This document shows, piece by piece, positions 33,677 to 43,700 of a stretch of 64,000 nt of DNA. The position numbers and the translations under genes are program-made. Positions within the stretch are counted from its first letter, which is position 1. Each line of letters opens with the position of its first letter. The DNA comes from Streptosporangium amethystogenes (lineage in GTDB: Bacteria; Actinomycetota; Actinomycetes; Streptosporangiales; Streptosporangiaceae), in assembly GCF_000721075.1 (NCBI RefSeq), contig NZ_JOEQ01000032.1, positions 31,713 to 95,712 on the forward strand, given 5' to 3'. Below the pieces are notes generated by a model, which saw nothing but the letters and a program-made list of their open reading frames with translations, did no database searches and was not told the DNA's origin.

Positions 33677-34005
33677 CGACCCCCGTGCTCTCCGGTATCC
33701 GCCGTCCCCTGCAGCAGGGCGCCTCCCGCGCCCTGGTCGAGCTCCTGGACGCGGACCTGGCGGAACTCAACAGGTACCTCCCGAAGGAGGGCCCCGACGC
33801 GGGAACCCTGCTCGGCGTCCACGATGACGGCGATGTTCACCGGCGCGTTAACGCCGTCGACGACTGGGCGCGCCATCTGGGCGTCACCCCGGCCTGGGAG
33901 CAGAACGGCGCCGGCGGCGAGTACTACGCCGCCGCCCAGTATCAGGGTGTCCGCGTCCACGTCGGCGTCTGGCTCCCCGAGGCGCCGATGGCGGTGGACG
34001 CCTGA
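33673..34005 (+). CDS. Hypothetical protein
   Basis: 110 aa from ATG 33673 with GAAGGAG about 8 nt upstream, overlapping the previous gene by 4 bp. A helical N-terminus (ALVELLDADLAELNRYL) precedes a beta-rich end (GEYYAAAQYQGVRVHVGVWL). No family recognised. Its stop overlaps the next start as TGATG. Confidence 0.55.
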   Translation: MTTPVLSGIRRPLQQGASRALVELLDADLAELNRYLPKEGPDAGTLLGVHDDGDVHRRVNAVDDWARHLGVTPAWEQNGAGGEYYAAAQYQGVRVHVGVWLPEAPMAVDA

Positions 34006-34633
34006 TGCGCGCCATCGTGGATGACCAGAATCGGGAGGCGGCGACCGCCGCGCAGGAGAGTGCGAAGGAGGCTGCGCTGCGCGGTGTGCGTCAGACCCAC
34101 CAGGACCGCATCACGGCGAAGGGTGCCGAGGTGCGCGCGGTCGTCGCAGCCCGGCACGCCGGCTGGGTGTCACCGCCGAAGACATCCGCACGATCCTCAA
34201 CGAGGATCACCCGCTGCCGGAAGGCCCCCAGATCATCACCGTGACTCAGGTCGGCGACTGGGTCGTCGCCGTCGAGGAGTGCGGTTGGCGCGGAGCGGAC
34301 TCCCGAAGTCTCGCAAACCTGTCAGATGGTGGTGGCGAGGCCGTAGCCGTGATGCGGCCTGACTACGCCGCCCGGCACTACCTCGCCTATGCCGTCGACG
34401 GGGTGCTCGTCACCGACATCGACCCGACGCTCCCGCCCAACCGGCGGGGAAGCGATCCGGACCGACTCAACGACCATCTCCGGGATCTCGGCATCGATCC
34501 GGAAGCCGCCGACCAGATCGACAATCCCATCGAGGCGGCCCTTGCGATCGCCGCTCGTGTCACGGGCGTCGTCCTCACTCATCGGCATCTTCGCCGACCG
34601 ATCCTTGGCGCGGCCATCCCCGGCGCCTACTGA
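34005..34633 (+). pseudogene. Frameshifted gene ending in a DUF6461-like domain
   Basis: The first frame starts at ATG 34005 and gives about 50 sensible residues (helical, charged), then degenerates near 34150. Another frame continues with VTAEDIRTILNEDHPLPEGP at 34171 and runs as a good domain to the TGA at 34631. Its GVLVTDIDPTLPPNRRGSDP and DHLRDLGI match the DUF6461 pattern. A single-base change near 34140-34165 would join them into one protein of about 208 aa. Two overlapping genes are the alternative, but no good start precedes the second part. About 200 bp with no supported gene follow. Confidence 0.5.
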
Positions 34634-34832
34634 CGGGGGCCCGTTGGATTCTGCGCCATTGCTGCTGGGCCCCCTGACGGCGATAGATCCCCTTTGAGGC
34701 GCCTTCGCCGCTTGGCCGACCATCCGGTGGCTGAACGATCCGGCGGCGCAGGCGCCAGAGTTCGTCGTCCAGGAATCGGCCAGGGAATGTCTCCACAGCG
34801 ACACCGGCACCGGTCAGGTCACCGCTGGCGCA

Positions 34833-35307
34833 TCACGCAGACGCCCGCAGACGCGGCACCGCCCGGTAGTCCTGGCCGTCCAGCCGCTGAACCTCCGCCG
34901 CCGGAACACGACGGCCGACGACCCGCGGCCGCCGCGGCGAGAAAGCCAGGTCGTCGACGATCCGCAGCAGGTCGGCCCACCACATCCGCGGACCGCTCTG
35001 CCACCAAGCGCTCAAAAACAGTGACGCCCCTTCATGCGTCACCAGCGGCGGCGCAGTCAACGTGCGGCAACAGGCGCCACGGAAAACGCCGTAGTTCTGA
35101 CCGTCGATCATGCCGATGTCGTCGATCAGCGCCTGCGCCGGCCAGGACGGGCGCACAGAGCGGCTCGCTGCTGCCCTCGTCGTTGTGCACCCAGACGACG
35201 TCGACCACCGGCGGCCCATCCGGCGGGGTCCGCTTACCGCACCACAACACCACCGCGCTGCGATAGATCACCAGCGGCGGCAACGCAAGAGGAACCAGGG
35301 CACGCAC
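34833..35307 (-). pseudogene. Frameshifted hypothetical gene
   Basis: From ATG 35307 one frame reads well to about 35150 (VIYRSAVVLWCGKRTPPDG, VVWVHNDEGSSEPL). From there a second frame continues sensibly (WPAQALIDDIGMIDGQNYGV, then FLSAWWQSGPRMWWADLLRI) to the stop at 34833. One inserted or lost base around 35140-35155 explains the break; the intact protein would be about 158 aa. No family recognised. Confidence 0.4.
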
Positions 35308-35428
35308 ACGGCGACCCTACCGGCCAGCCCCGCGATTTCCGATCACCCGTTCGGAAAACCATCCGGGCGTCGACGTCAGCCCCCAGGTCTTCGCCGGAAG
35401 ACGGCGGCTGACGCGCAGTCGCGCGTGC

Positions 35429-35758
35429 TCACCGAAACGGCCAGGTGATCTGCGGCGAAGGGGGAAAACAGATCTCGCAGGTGACGACGGGGCAGGCCAC
35501 CGCGCAATCCGGCCGCCCGCACCAGTGCCGGACCGCCGAAGCGGTGACCTCACCGCAGGCCGTCGTATGAGTCGGGGTGGGACTGATGTCCTCGTTCAGC
35601 GCATTACTCCTGCGGGGATCTTCATGATGGGCGCCCCTCGGCGCCCCAAGTGTGGCGGTCGGTGACCGGCTGGCGATTATGCCGTGCAATGAGCACCCAC
35701 CGATACCGCCGCGACCGGGCAAGCAGCCGGAGGCGTCGACCGGCGGCTGGTCCAGCAT
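35429..35758 (-). CDS. Small Cys/Thr-rich protein coupled to a methyltransferase gene
   Basis: 109 aa whose ATG (35758) overlaps the methyltransferase stop as TGATG. The first half is Gly/Pro-rich. The last 50 residues are rich in Thr and Cys (THTTACGEVTASAVRHWC, then CAVACPVVTCEICFPP). This could be a metal-binding or modified peptide, or a chance frame in decayed DNA. The coupling to the upstream gene is the main support. The 120 bp on its 3' side hold nothing I can support. Confidence 0.35.
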   Translation of the reverse strand: MLDQPPVDASGCLPGRGGIGGCSLHGIIASRSPTATLGAPRGAHHEDPRRSNALNEDISPTPTHTTACGEVTASAVRHWCGRPDCAVACPVVTCEICFPPSPQITWPFR

Positions 35759-36525
35759 CAGTTGGTCTGTTTCCAGGCGATGAGCTGGAAGAGCCGGGCG
35801 GTGTGCGTATAGGGCGAGCGTGCGGTGGTGGCGAGTTCGAGGCGTTCGAGGTCCGCGTAAAAGTCCGGTTCGTGCTTGCGTGCGTCGTCGGTGATGTAGT
35901 CGCAGAAGCTGCGGATGCCGTAGTGGGCGATGTCCCGGCATCCGAGCTTTCGCAGGGTGGGGATGATCTCTTCGGCTGTGTGGAGTGTCAGCGCCGAGTC
36001 GAACGTCTGGGTTCGAGCCTGATCGGTGTCGAGTGCGGCGAGCGCGGCCGCAGGGTCCATCTCCCGGACGGCGATGTTCAAGGGCGCCGAATGCCGGTTG
36101 ATCGCCATGACGGAGACCAGGCCGCCAGGCTTCAGCGGGGCAAGTACCGAGGTGAGAGTCCCCGGGATGTCATCCATGTATTGCAGGAGGTTGTGGCAGA
36201 GCACGACATCGAACTCCCCGTTGGCGAGGTCGCGGGGCAGATCGGTCGCGTCGGCCTCAACGCAGTTGATCAGCGCTGTCACGCCGCCTGCCACGGCTCG
36301 CTCGGTGGCTGCGGTGAGCATGGCGGGCGCGTAGTCGACGATGGTGACGTGGTGCCTGCGGGCCGCGAGGCGGATGGCGTCGCCACCATCGCCGCCGGCG
36401 AGGTCGAGGATCCGCAGCGGTCCGCCGCCCAGGCCGTCGAGGTGACGGAGCAGGTTTGCCTCGGCGATCGAGTAACGCAGTCGGCCCCAGGGGGCGTCCT
36501 GGAGTTGCCCCGGTTCGGTAGACAC
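35758..36525 (-). CDS. Class I SAM-dependent methyltransferase, N-terminus replaced by IS end
   Basis: About 255 aa with the SAM-binding glycine motif RILDLAGGDGGDAIRLA (about 38-54), VDYAPAML (motif II region) and FDVVLCHNLLQYMDD (motif IV). The only usable start, GTG 36525, lies inside the terminal inverted repeat of the IS3 element. The native N-terminus, probably 10-20 residues, has therefore been cut off or replaced. The catalytic core is intact. Target unknown. Confidence 0.7.
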   Translation of the reverse strand: MSTEPGQLQDAPWGRLRYSIAEANLLRHLDGLGGGPLRILDLAGGDGGDAIRLAARRHHVTIVDYAPAMLTAATERAVAGGVTALINCVEADATDLPRDLANGEFDVVLCHNLLQYMDDIPGTLTSVLAPLKPGGLVSVMAINRHSAPLNIAVREMDPAAALAALDTDQARTQTFDSALTLHTAEEIIPTLRKLGCRDIAHYGIRSFCDYITDDARKHEPDFYADLERLELATTARSPYTHTARLFQLIAWKQTN

Positions 36526-36539
36526 ATCAGGGCTTTCGG

Positions 36540-36842
36540 CTACGCGGCAGCATAACCGTCTTCTTGAATGGGTTTGAGGGCTTGGCGTCGCTCGTATTCG
36601 GCAGGGCTGAGTTGTCCGTTGGCGGAGTGACGACGGCGCGGGTTGTAGAACCCCTCGATGTAGGCGAATACAGCGCGCTCGGCTTCTGATCTGGTACGAA
36701 AGGTCCGCCGGTCGATCAGCTCGCACTCCAGCGAGGCGAAAAAGCTCTCGGTGATGGCATTGTCGAAGCACATGCCGGTCCGGCCGGTCGAGGGGCGCAC
36801 GCCGGCCTGCTCACAACGTTGACCGAACGCGATCGAGGTGTA
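36540..36842 (-). pseudogene. IS3 transposase OrfB, C-terminal part
   Basis: About 100 codons carrying the end of the integrase core: YTSIAFGQRCEQAGV, then CFDNAITESFFASLECELID with the catalytic Glu, and FYNPRRRHSANGQLSP. It continues exactly from the part ending at 38303 if the IS30 element is removed (G-S-Q joined to Y-T-S). Confidence 0.85.
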
Positions 36843-36845
36843 TTG

Positions 36846-38302
36846 GGTGGATTCAAGTGGTCGTTGCAACACCTCGTTGCTGGAGGTGTTGCTGGTGGGT
36901 TTGGGGAAGCAGCAGAGGGCTGTCAGGTTGTATCGCGGACAGATTCCCTCGCCGGGGCGGCCGACGGTCGCGTGGCGTGAGGATCGCGTCCGGTTCTGGC
37001 AGGCGATCGCGCGGGGATCGAGCTCAGAGGATGCCGCGGCCGAGATCGGCGTGTCGCCAGCGGTGGGGACTCGCTGGTTTCGCCAGGCTGGCGGGGTGGG
37101 ACCGTGTCTTGCCCCGACGGTGTCGGGTCGTTATCTTTCGTTCGCCGAGCGTGAGGAGATCGCGTTGTTGCGTGCGCAGAACGCCGGCGTGCGGGAGATT
37201 GCGCGGCGCCTGGGGCGTTCGCCGTCGACCATCTCGCGGGAGATGCGGCGGAACGCATCCACGCGGACGTATTCGGTGGAGTATCGAGCGTCGGTGGCGC
37301 AGTGGCATGCTGAGCGCCGAGCCCGGCGGCCGAAGACAGCGAAGCTGGTCCAAAACGATCGGCTCCGCGAGTACGTCCAGGACCGGTTGTCCGGCGCGGT
37401 CCAGACCCCCGGAGGGAGAGTCGTTGCGGGACCACGGGTGCAGGAGTGGAAGGGACGCAACAAACCTCGGCGGCAAGATCGCCGATGGGCGACGTGCTGG
37501 AGCCCGGAGCAGATCTCCAACCGGCTGAAGGTCGATTTTCCCGAGGATGACTCCATGCGGATCTCACACGAGGCCATCTATCAGGCCCTGTTCATCCAGG
37601 GTCGGGGAGCCCTACAGCGCGAACTGGTCGCCTGCCTGCGCACCGGCCGCGCGCTGAGGGTTCCACGAGCACGCTCGCGACAGCGCGCCGCCGGCCACGT
37701 CACACCAGAGGTGATGATCAGTCAACGGCCCGCAGAGGCGGAGGACCGCGCCATACCGGGCCACTGGGAAGGCGACCTCGTCATTGGCGCCGGCCGGTCC
37801 GCGATCGGCACGCTCGTGGAACGCACGACACGGTTCACCATGCTGCTGCACCTCCCGCGAATGGACGGCTACGGCATCGAATCACGAGTGAAGAACGGCC
37901 CGGCGCTGGCTGGCCGTGGCGCCGAGGCCGTGAAAGACGCGATCACTGTCACGATCGCCACGCTGCCTGAGCAGCTACGCCGCTCGCTGACGTGGGACCG
38001 CGGCAAGGAACTGGCCCAGCACGCCCAACTCCGCATCGACACCGGGCTGCAGGTCTACTTCGCCGATCCACACAGCCCCTGGCAGCGGGGAACGAACGAG
38101 AACACGAACGGCCTGCTACGCCAATACTTTCCCAAGGGCACGGACCTATCGCGGTGGGAGGCCGACGAACTCACAGCCGTGGCTCACGCACTTAACAACC
38201 GACCCCGCAAAACTCTCGGGTGGAAGACACCCACCGAGGCCCTGAACGAGCATCTACGATCAGTCCAGGAAGCCGGTGTTGCGACGACCGGTTGAGCCCA
38301 AG
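36846..38302 (+). mobile_element. IS30-family insertion sequence
   Basis: About 1.45 kb with imperfect terminal repeats. TTCAAGTGGTCGTTGCAACA at 36852 corresponds to CTCAACCGGTCGTCGCAACA read on the minus strand from 38296. TGG occurs at both junctions and may be the short target duplication. The outer limits are accurate to a few bases only. Confidence 0.8.
36895..38295 (+). CDS. IS30-family transposase
   Basis: About 466 aa from GTG 36895, chosen for the GGAGGT 8 nt upstream; the frame is open further up. It has an N-terminal HTH (AREIARRLGRSPSTISREM-like, here VREIARRLGRSPSTISREM) and the DDE catalytic core: GHWEGDLVIG, SLTWDRGKEL and TNENTNGLLRQYFPKGTDLS. The reading frame is complete, so the element may be active. 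Confidence 0.9.
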   Translation: MGLGKQQRAVRLYRGQIPSPGRPTVAWREDRVRFWQAIARGSSSEDAAAEIGVSPAVGTRWFRQAGGVGPCLAPTVSGRYLSFAEREEIALLRAQNAGVREIARRLGRSPSTISREMRRNASTRTYSVEYRASVAQWHAERRARRPKTAKLVQNDRLREYVQDRLSGAVQTPGGRVVAGPRVQEWKGRNKPRRQDRRWATCWSPEQISNRLKVDFPEDDSMRISHEAIYQALFIQGRGALQRELVACLRTGRALRVPRARSRQRAAGHVTPEVMISQRPAEAEDRAIPGHWEGDLVIGAGRSAIGTLVERTTRFTMLLHLPRMDGYGIESRVKNGPALAGRGAEAVKDAITVTIATLPEQLRRSLTWDRGKELAQHAQLRIDTGLQVYFADPHSPWQRGTNENTNGLLRQYFPKGTDLSRWEADELTAVAHALNNRPRKTLGWKTPTEALNEHLRSVQEAGVATTG

Positions 38303-38893
38303 CTGGCTGCCCTTGTCGCTGTGATGGATCACTCCGGAGCTGGGGCGGCGCTGGTGGATCGCCATCGCCAAGGCGTCGGTGACCAGTTCGGTGCGCATGT
38401 GCTCGGCCATCGCCCAGCCGACGATCCGCCGGGAGAACACATCGAGTACGACCGCCAGGTAGAGGAAGCCCTGCCAGGTCGGCACATAGGTGATATCGGC
38501 GGTCCAGATCCGGTTTGGCTCGGCTGCGGTGAACTTCCGTTGCACCAGATCGTTCGCGGCGGCCCCGCCGTCACAGATCGTCGTTCGCGTGCCCTTGCGA
38601 CGGCTCACCCCGGCCAGGCCGGCCGCGCGCATCAGCCGGGTCACTCTCTTGCGGCCGACACCGATGCCGTCGAGCTCGCGCAGGTCAGCATGGATGCGTG
38701 GTGCCCCATAGATCTCATCGGAGGCCGCATGGTGGCGGCGGATCTTCTCGGTCAGCTCCGCGTCCTGCCTGGCACGCCTCGACAGACCGCGCTTGGCCCA
38801 GGCGTAGTAGCCCTGGCGCGACACACCCAGCGCCCGGGCCGGCAGGGAGACATCATGGTGGTCTTTCTCCGCATCGATCAGCCGAAACTTCAT
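38303..38893 (-). pseudogene. IS3 transposase OrfB, N-terminal part
   Basis: About 197 codons from ATG 38893: the HTH_21 region (YGAPRIHADLREL), then RIWTADITYVPTWQGFLYLA with the first catalytic Asp, and VIHHSDKGSQ with the second. The frame is cut at the Gln codon by the IS30 element. The ATG overlaps the OrfA stop as ATGA. Confidence 0.87.
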
Positions 38894-39177
38894 CTCGGCC
38901 GATCCGTCTCCCGCGCGAAGAAAACCGCAGCCTTACGCAAGATCTCCTTCTCCTCGCGGAGAATCTTGTTCTCGCGACGCAGTCTGGCCAGTTCGTCCTT
39001 CTCGGCGCTGGTCAGGCCGTCGGCGCGGCGGCCGTCATCGAGGTCGGCCTGGCGCACCCAGACACGGATCGACTGCGCGGAAGGCTGGAACTCCTTGGCG
39101 AGTTCCTCCGGCGACCGTCCCGCGCGCACCAGCTCCACCATCTGCCGGCGAAACTCCGGCGGATAGTTGTTCGGCAC
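38890..39177 (-). CDS. IS3 transposase OrfA
   Basis: 95 aa: an HTH (YPPEFRRQMVELVRAGRSPE, then SIRVWVRQADLDDGRR) followed by a leucine-zipper-like LRRENKILREEKEILRKAA. OrfA binds the element ends and normally forms an OrfAB fusion by frameshifting. This copy is complete, but its partner is disrupted. Confidence 0.9.
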   Translation of the reverse strand: MPNNYPPEFRRQMVELVRAGRSPEELAKEFQPSAQSIRVWVRQADLDDGRRADGLTSAEKDELARLRRENKILREEKEILRKAAVFFARETDRPR

Positions 39178-39242
39178 AGTGGACTCCTTCTTTTCGGGAA
39201 CCAGGGTTCCTCAGAGATCAGGTGTCCACCAAACCGGGTCAA

Positions 39243-39356
39243 CTCCAGACCTTCGTGCGGGCGGGCCTGGAGGTGTTCATCCCGATGAGCAAAATCGACC
39301 AGGACGCCGCTGGCACCACTATCGCCATCCTCTGCGGCTCGCATCTGGACACCTGA
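39243..39356 (+). other. Unassigned coding-like fragment beside the IS3 end
   Basis: One frame reads about 37 sensible codons (TFVRAGLEVFIPMSKIDQD, then TIAILCGSHLDT) to a TGA at 39354. It has no start because the IS3 end truncates it on the left. I do not recognise the protein; it may be the tail of a gene cut by the element. Confidence 0.25.
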
Positions 39357-39371
39357 GCCTCCCCTCGTAAC

Positions 39372-39458
39372 GTGCAGGCCTGGCAGACAGTAGTGCGCAT
39401 GGGCTACGTGCGCACCGTCGACCGCTGGGACAACCCGATGGGCAAGGCCGGACTGTAG
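39372..39458 (+). pseudogene. C-terminal remnant of a tyrosine recombinase
   Basis: 28 codons ending MGYVRTVDRWDNPMGKAGL align with the last residues of the recombinase at 50080 (RYIRAVDRWRDNAMRGVGL), including the Y-x-R-x-VDRW core and the stop position. An upstream stop blocks further reading. It implies an earlier copy of the recombinase gene lay here. Confidence 0.5.
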
Positions 39459-39548
39459 TGGGTTGTCACACGGTGACCCGCGTGACAACCGCCCATATCG
39501 GTGAGTGAGGCCAATCGCTCCGATGCGGTAGTCGTGTTGAGACGCGGC

Positions 39549-40566
39549 CTATCCCTGAGGTGCGGTCGTTGTCTGGCTCTGCTGTGGTGGATGGGCTTCG
39601 CTGGCCTGGCTGGCGAGGAGCCGGCTGATTGTCTGCTGCGCGGCGGCTTCGCGTTGTTCGGCGGCCTGGGCGCGGTGGTCGGCCTGCTCCAACGCCTGCT
39701 GCAAGGTCCCCAATTGGGCGGTGGCCACCGCGGCGGCGGTCCGGGCCTCATCGCGTTGATCACGGATCTGCTGCAGAGCCTGAGCTTGGGCGGTGAGTTC
39801 CCCGCGGACCCGGCCGGTCTCGGCGCGAGCCGCCTCAGCTTCCTGGTACGCCTGCTCACGGGCGGCCTCAGCGCGTTCGGCGCGGCTACCAACGGCGTTC
39901 AGGTCGGTACGCGCTTGATCAAGAGTGGTGGCCTGCTCGGCCAGCGCTGATTTCAACGTGGTGGTCTGCCGATCGTGTTCGGCGGCCGCGGCGGTGGCTT
40001 GTCGGCGTTCGGCGTCCAGGACTCCCTGCAGGGCGTCGCGCTCAGAGGTGGTCCGCCGGACTGCGCGTTCGGCGGCTGCAATGCGCTCAGCGGCTGCCGT
40101 GGCGTCTTGTTGGGCGCGAGCGCGTTCGGATTCGTGCTCGCCGGTCGCCCGCCAGGCTACCCGTTCGGATTCCTCAGCACGTTGTTGCGCTGCGGCGGCC
40201 TGCTGAATGGCCTTCTCACCTGCGGCGATCGCAGCTTCGGCCTTGTCCTGGGCGGCGGCGGCGCGCCGTTCGGCAGCGGCGATACGTTCGGTGGCACGCT
40301 GTTCGGCGGCCGCGGCGGCAGCGCGGGCCTCTTCGGCGGCCTGCTCGGCGGCATCGATCTGGGTGAGCGCGCCAGTAGTCGCAGCGGTCAACGCCTCGTT
40401 GAAGGCGGCCAGCTGAGCCGTCCACTGTTCACCTGCGCTCAGTAGGTCGCCACTCAACGCACCGGTTCGCCGTAGTGCTTCGGTGACCAGCGGGGTGTGG
40501 GTGGCGGTGCGAGCGCGGTGCGCGGCAGCGCGGCAGGCGTCCCCGCAGTACAGGGCCGGCCGTCCA
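39549..40566 (-). pseudogene. Zinc-finger/coiled-coil protein, 3' part (split by Tn3-family transposon)
   Basis: The frame reads GRPALYCGDACRAAAHRAR from the transposon junction, then about 300 residues of Ala/Glu/Arg-rich heptads that form a long coiled coil, and ends at 39549. The missing start is on the other side of the transposon (49780-49876). Excising the element and one copy of the 5-bp duplication gives an uninterrupted 369-aa protein, close to the 388-aa intact paralogue at 52069. The family is related in layout to KfrA-like plasmid or transposon-associated coiled-coil proteins; function unknown. Confidence 0.85.
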
Positions 40567-40603
40567 GGGGTCCCCGTAGCGAACAGCGCAAATCCAACGG
40601 ATA
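40567..40603 (+). repeat. Left terminal inverted repeat of the transposon
   Basis: 37 bp starting GGGGTCCCCGTAGCGAACAG. It differs from the right end at one position (the 23rd base, C here and A there). Confidence 0.95.
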
Positions 40604-40703
40604 GGCCTCTGAGCTGCGGTTACACAGGTTTCTGGGACGGTTGTTGATCTCCTCGACTACGGTTCGTCATGGTTCGTGTGTTCTGTGACGTACGAGGTGG
40701 TTG

Positions 40704-43700
40704 ATGTCAACGCGGTTCCTGTCGGATGAGCAGTTGGAGCGTCTGCGGTCGTTTCCGGATATCGGACGCGAGGAGCTGAACAAGTACTTCACGTTGACGC
40801 CGCGCGAGCATGGGTTCCTGGACGCACCGGGCCGGGGCCCGGAGGCTCGGTTGGGGCTGGCCGTTCAGCTGTGTACGTTGCCGTGGCTCGGTTACATCCC
40901 CGACGACCTCCTTGAGATCCCGCAGGCGGCGCTGCTGCGGCTGGCGGGCCAGATGGCGGTGTTCCCCGGGATGCTCGAACAGTACGACCGGGTGACGCGG
41001 AAGCGGCCACAGACCCGCAGCGATCATCTGAAGGCGGTTCTGAAGTACCTGACGTGGAAGAACCCCAAGCCGGGCAGTATCCAGTGGAAGGAGCTGGAGC
41101 AGTTCCTTTTGGATCGGGCGATGGAGCACGACACTCCGAGTCTGCTGTTCCAGCAGGCGGTGGAGCACCTGCAGGCCGCCCAGGTGGTGCGGCCCGGTGT
41201 GGTCACGCTGATGGAGCTGGTGACCACGGCCCGCGCGGCGGCGGGGAAGCTGACCACTCAGAAGGTCGGGCATCTGCTGACCCGATCCATGCGGGCCGGC
41301 CTGGACGGCTTGCTGCTGGATGATCCGGAGATCGGGACGTCCCGGCTGCGGTGGCTGACGACGCCGGCGGTGGAGGCGAGTGTCCCGGCGATCGGGGTGT
41401 CGGTCGACAAGCTGCTGTATCTGCGGGGGATGGACGCCCACCAGCTGGACCTGTCAATGCTGCCCCGGGAGCGGCGCCGCTTCCTGGCCACGGTGGCCCG
41501 CCGGTCCACGGTGCAGGGCTTGGAACGGCGGGCCGAGCGCCGCTACCCGATCTTGCTTTCGCTGGTCGCGCAGTCGGCGGTCGACCAGCTGGACGAGGTC
41601 ATCGCCTTGTTCGACCAGGCGGTATCGGCGCGCGAGTCCCACGCGAAGGCCAAGACTGACGAGGCCCTGGCGGAGCGGGCCAAGAGGGGCGAGGCCCGTC
41701 AGCTGCTGATGGATGTGATCTTGCCGATGCTGAACGACCCGGGCATCCCGGACGAGGAGGTCGGCGGTCTGCTGCGCGACCAGATCGGACTCGACAAGCT
41801 CCGCGAGGTCGCCTCGGTGTCGTGGAAGCCGTTGCCCCGCGACCACGGGCGGCTGGCGGCGCTGGAGGCTTCCTACACCTACCTGCGCCGCTTCACTCCG
41901 AGGGTGCTGTCAGTGATCGATTTTCAGGGTGGGCCCGGCGCCCAGGATCTGATGACCGCGTTGATGATTTTGAAGGAACTGAACCGGACTCACGGGCGCA
42001 AGGTCCCGGCCGAGGCGCCGACGTCGTTCGTTCCGGCTCGGTACGCCGACTACCTGGCTAAGGCCCGTAAGGCCGGTGATGACACGGCGTTTCGGCACTA
42101 CTGGGAGCTATGCGTGGTACTCGCCCTGCGAGACGGGCTCCGCTCCGGAGATGTGTTCGTGCCCGGCTCGCGCCGGTACGCCGACCCGGGCACCTACCTG
42201 TTCACCCCGGAGCAGTGGGAGGGCAAGCGGGCGGAGTTCTGCCAGCTGGTCCGCAGGTCCGCCACCGCGTCCGAGGCGATCGACCAGGTCAAGGAAGAAT
42301 TCCACCAGGCGTTGGAGGAACTGGAGGAGACCCTGGCGAACGCCGCTCCGAACGACGTGGGCGCGGTCCGCCTGGACGAGGAAGGTCGGCTGGTCATCCC
42401 GCCACTGTCGGCCGAGGACATCCCCGCCGAGGCCAAGGCGCTGCGGGAGGAGCTGGCGGGGATGTTGCCGTTCGTGCCGATCGCCTCGCTGCTGATCGAG
42501 CTGGACGTCCGCACGAAGTTCCTGGACTGCTTCACCCATGCCGGCGGCCGGAAGATCAACCTGTCAGTGGAGACCCGCCGCAACATCCTCGCGGTGCTCA
42601 TCGCAGGCGCCACTAACCTCGGACTGACCCGGATGTCGGAGGCCTGCGGCGTCTCCTACGACACCCTCGCCTGGACCCAGGAGTGGTACGTGCGGGAGGA
42701 GACGCTGCGCGAGGCCAACACGGTGCTGGTCAACCACCACTACCAGCTGGAGCTGGCCGGGAAGTTCGGTGGCGGAACCATGTCCTCCTCCGACGGCCAG
42801 CGCTTCCCCATCCGCGGCAAGTCGTTGACCGGCCGTGACATGAACATCCACGGGGGAAAGGTCTTGTCGACCTACACCCATGTCTCCGATCAGTGGTCCA
42901 CCTACGGCACCAAGCAGATCGTCCCCACCACCCGCGAGGCTAACTACACCCTGGACGAGCTGCTCGGCAACGAGACCGACCTGCCGATCCACGAGCACGC
43001 GACCGACACCCACGGCGCCACGCTCGTGAACTTCGGGCTGTTCGACCTCGTCGGCAAGGCGCTGACCCCGCGGATCCGCGATCTGGGGAAGATCACGATG
43101 CAGCGGGTCGACAACCCGACCGCCACCAACGCCCTCTACCCGCACGCCGGACCTTTGCTGGCCGACCGGTGGAACGAGGATCTGATCCGCGCCACCTGGG
43201 ACGACATGCTGCGGATGGCCGGATCGCTGAAGTTCGGGGAGGCGACCGCGTCCCTGGTGGTCGGGAAATGGTCGGCGGCCTCACGGCAGAACACTCTCGC
43301 AGCGGCGATCAAGGAATGGGGGCGCATCCGCCGCACGATCCATGCCGCCCGGTACCTGTCAGACCCGGTGTACCGGCGGAAGATCTCCCGGCAGCTCAAC
43401 AAGGGCGAGAGCTTGCACGCGCTGCGCCGGGACCTGCACTACGCCCAGCAAGGCACGATCGTCCGGCCCCACCTGACCGACCAGACCGAGCAGTCCTGGT
43501 GTCTGACCATCCTCACCAACGCCGTCATCACGTGGACGACGGAGTACTACGCAATGGGCATCAAGGAGCTGCGCGAGCAGGGCCGCGAGGTCCCCGACGA
43601 GCTGCTGTCGTTCATCGCACCAGGCCACCGAGAGAACATCAACTTCTTCGGATTCATCGAGGTCGACATCGAAGGCGAGACCGCCAAGCTCGACGACGGA

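Larger units (their letters stand above)
36499..39248 (-). mobile_element. IS3-family element interrupted by an IS30-family element
   Basis: OrfA and OrfB lie on the minus strand, flanked by inverted repeats of about 34 bp. The left starts CTGGAGTTGCCCCGGTTCGG (36499) and the right, read inward on the minus strand, starts CTGGAGTTGACCCGGTTTGG (39248). The IS30 insertion falls inside OrfB. Removing it restores a 297-codon OrfB, the usual family size. I could not find a convincing target duplication. Confidence 0.85.
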
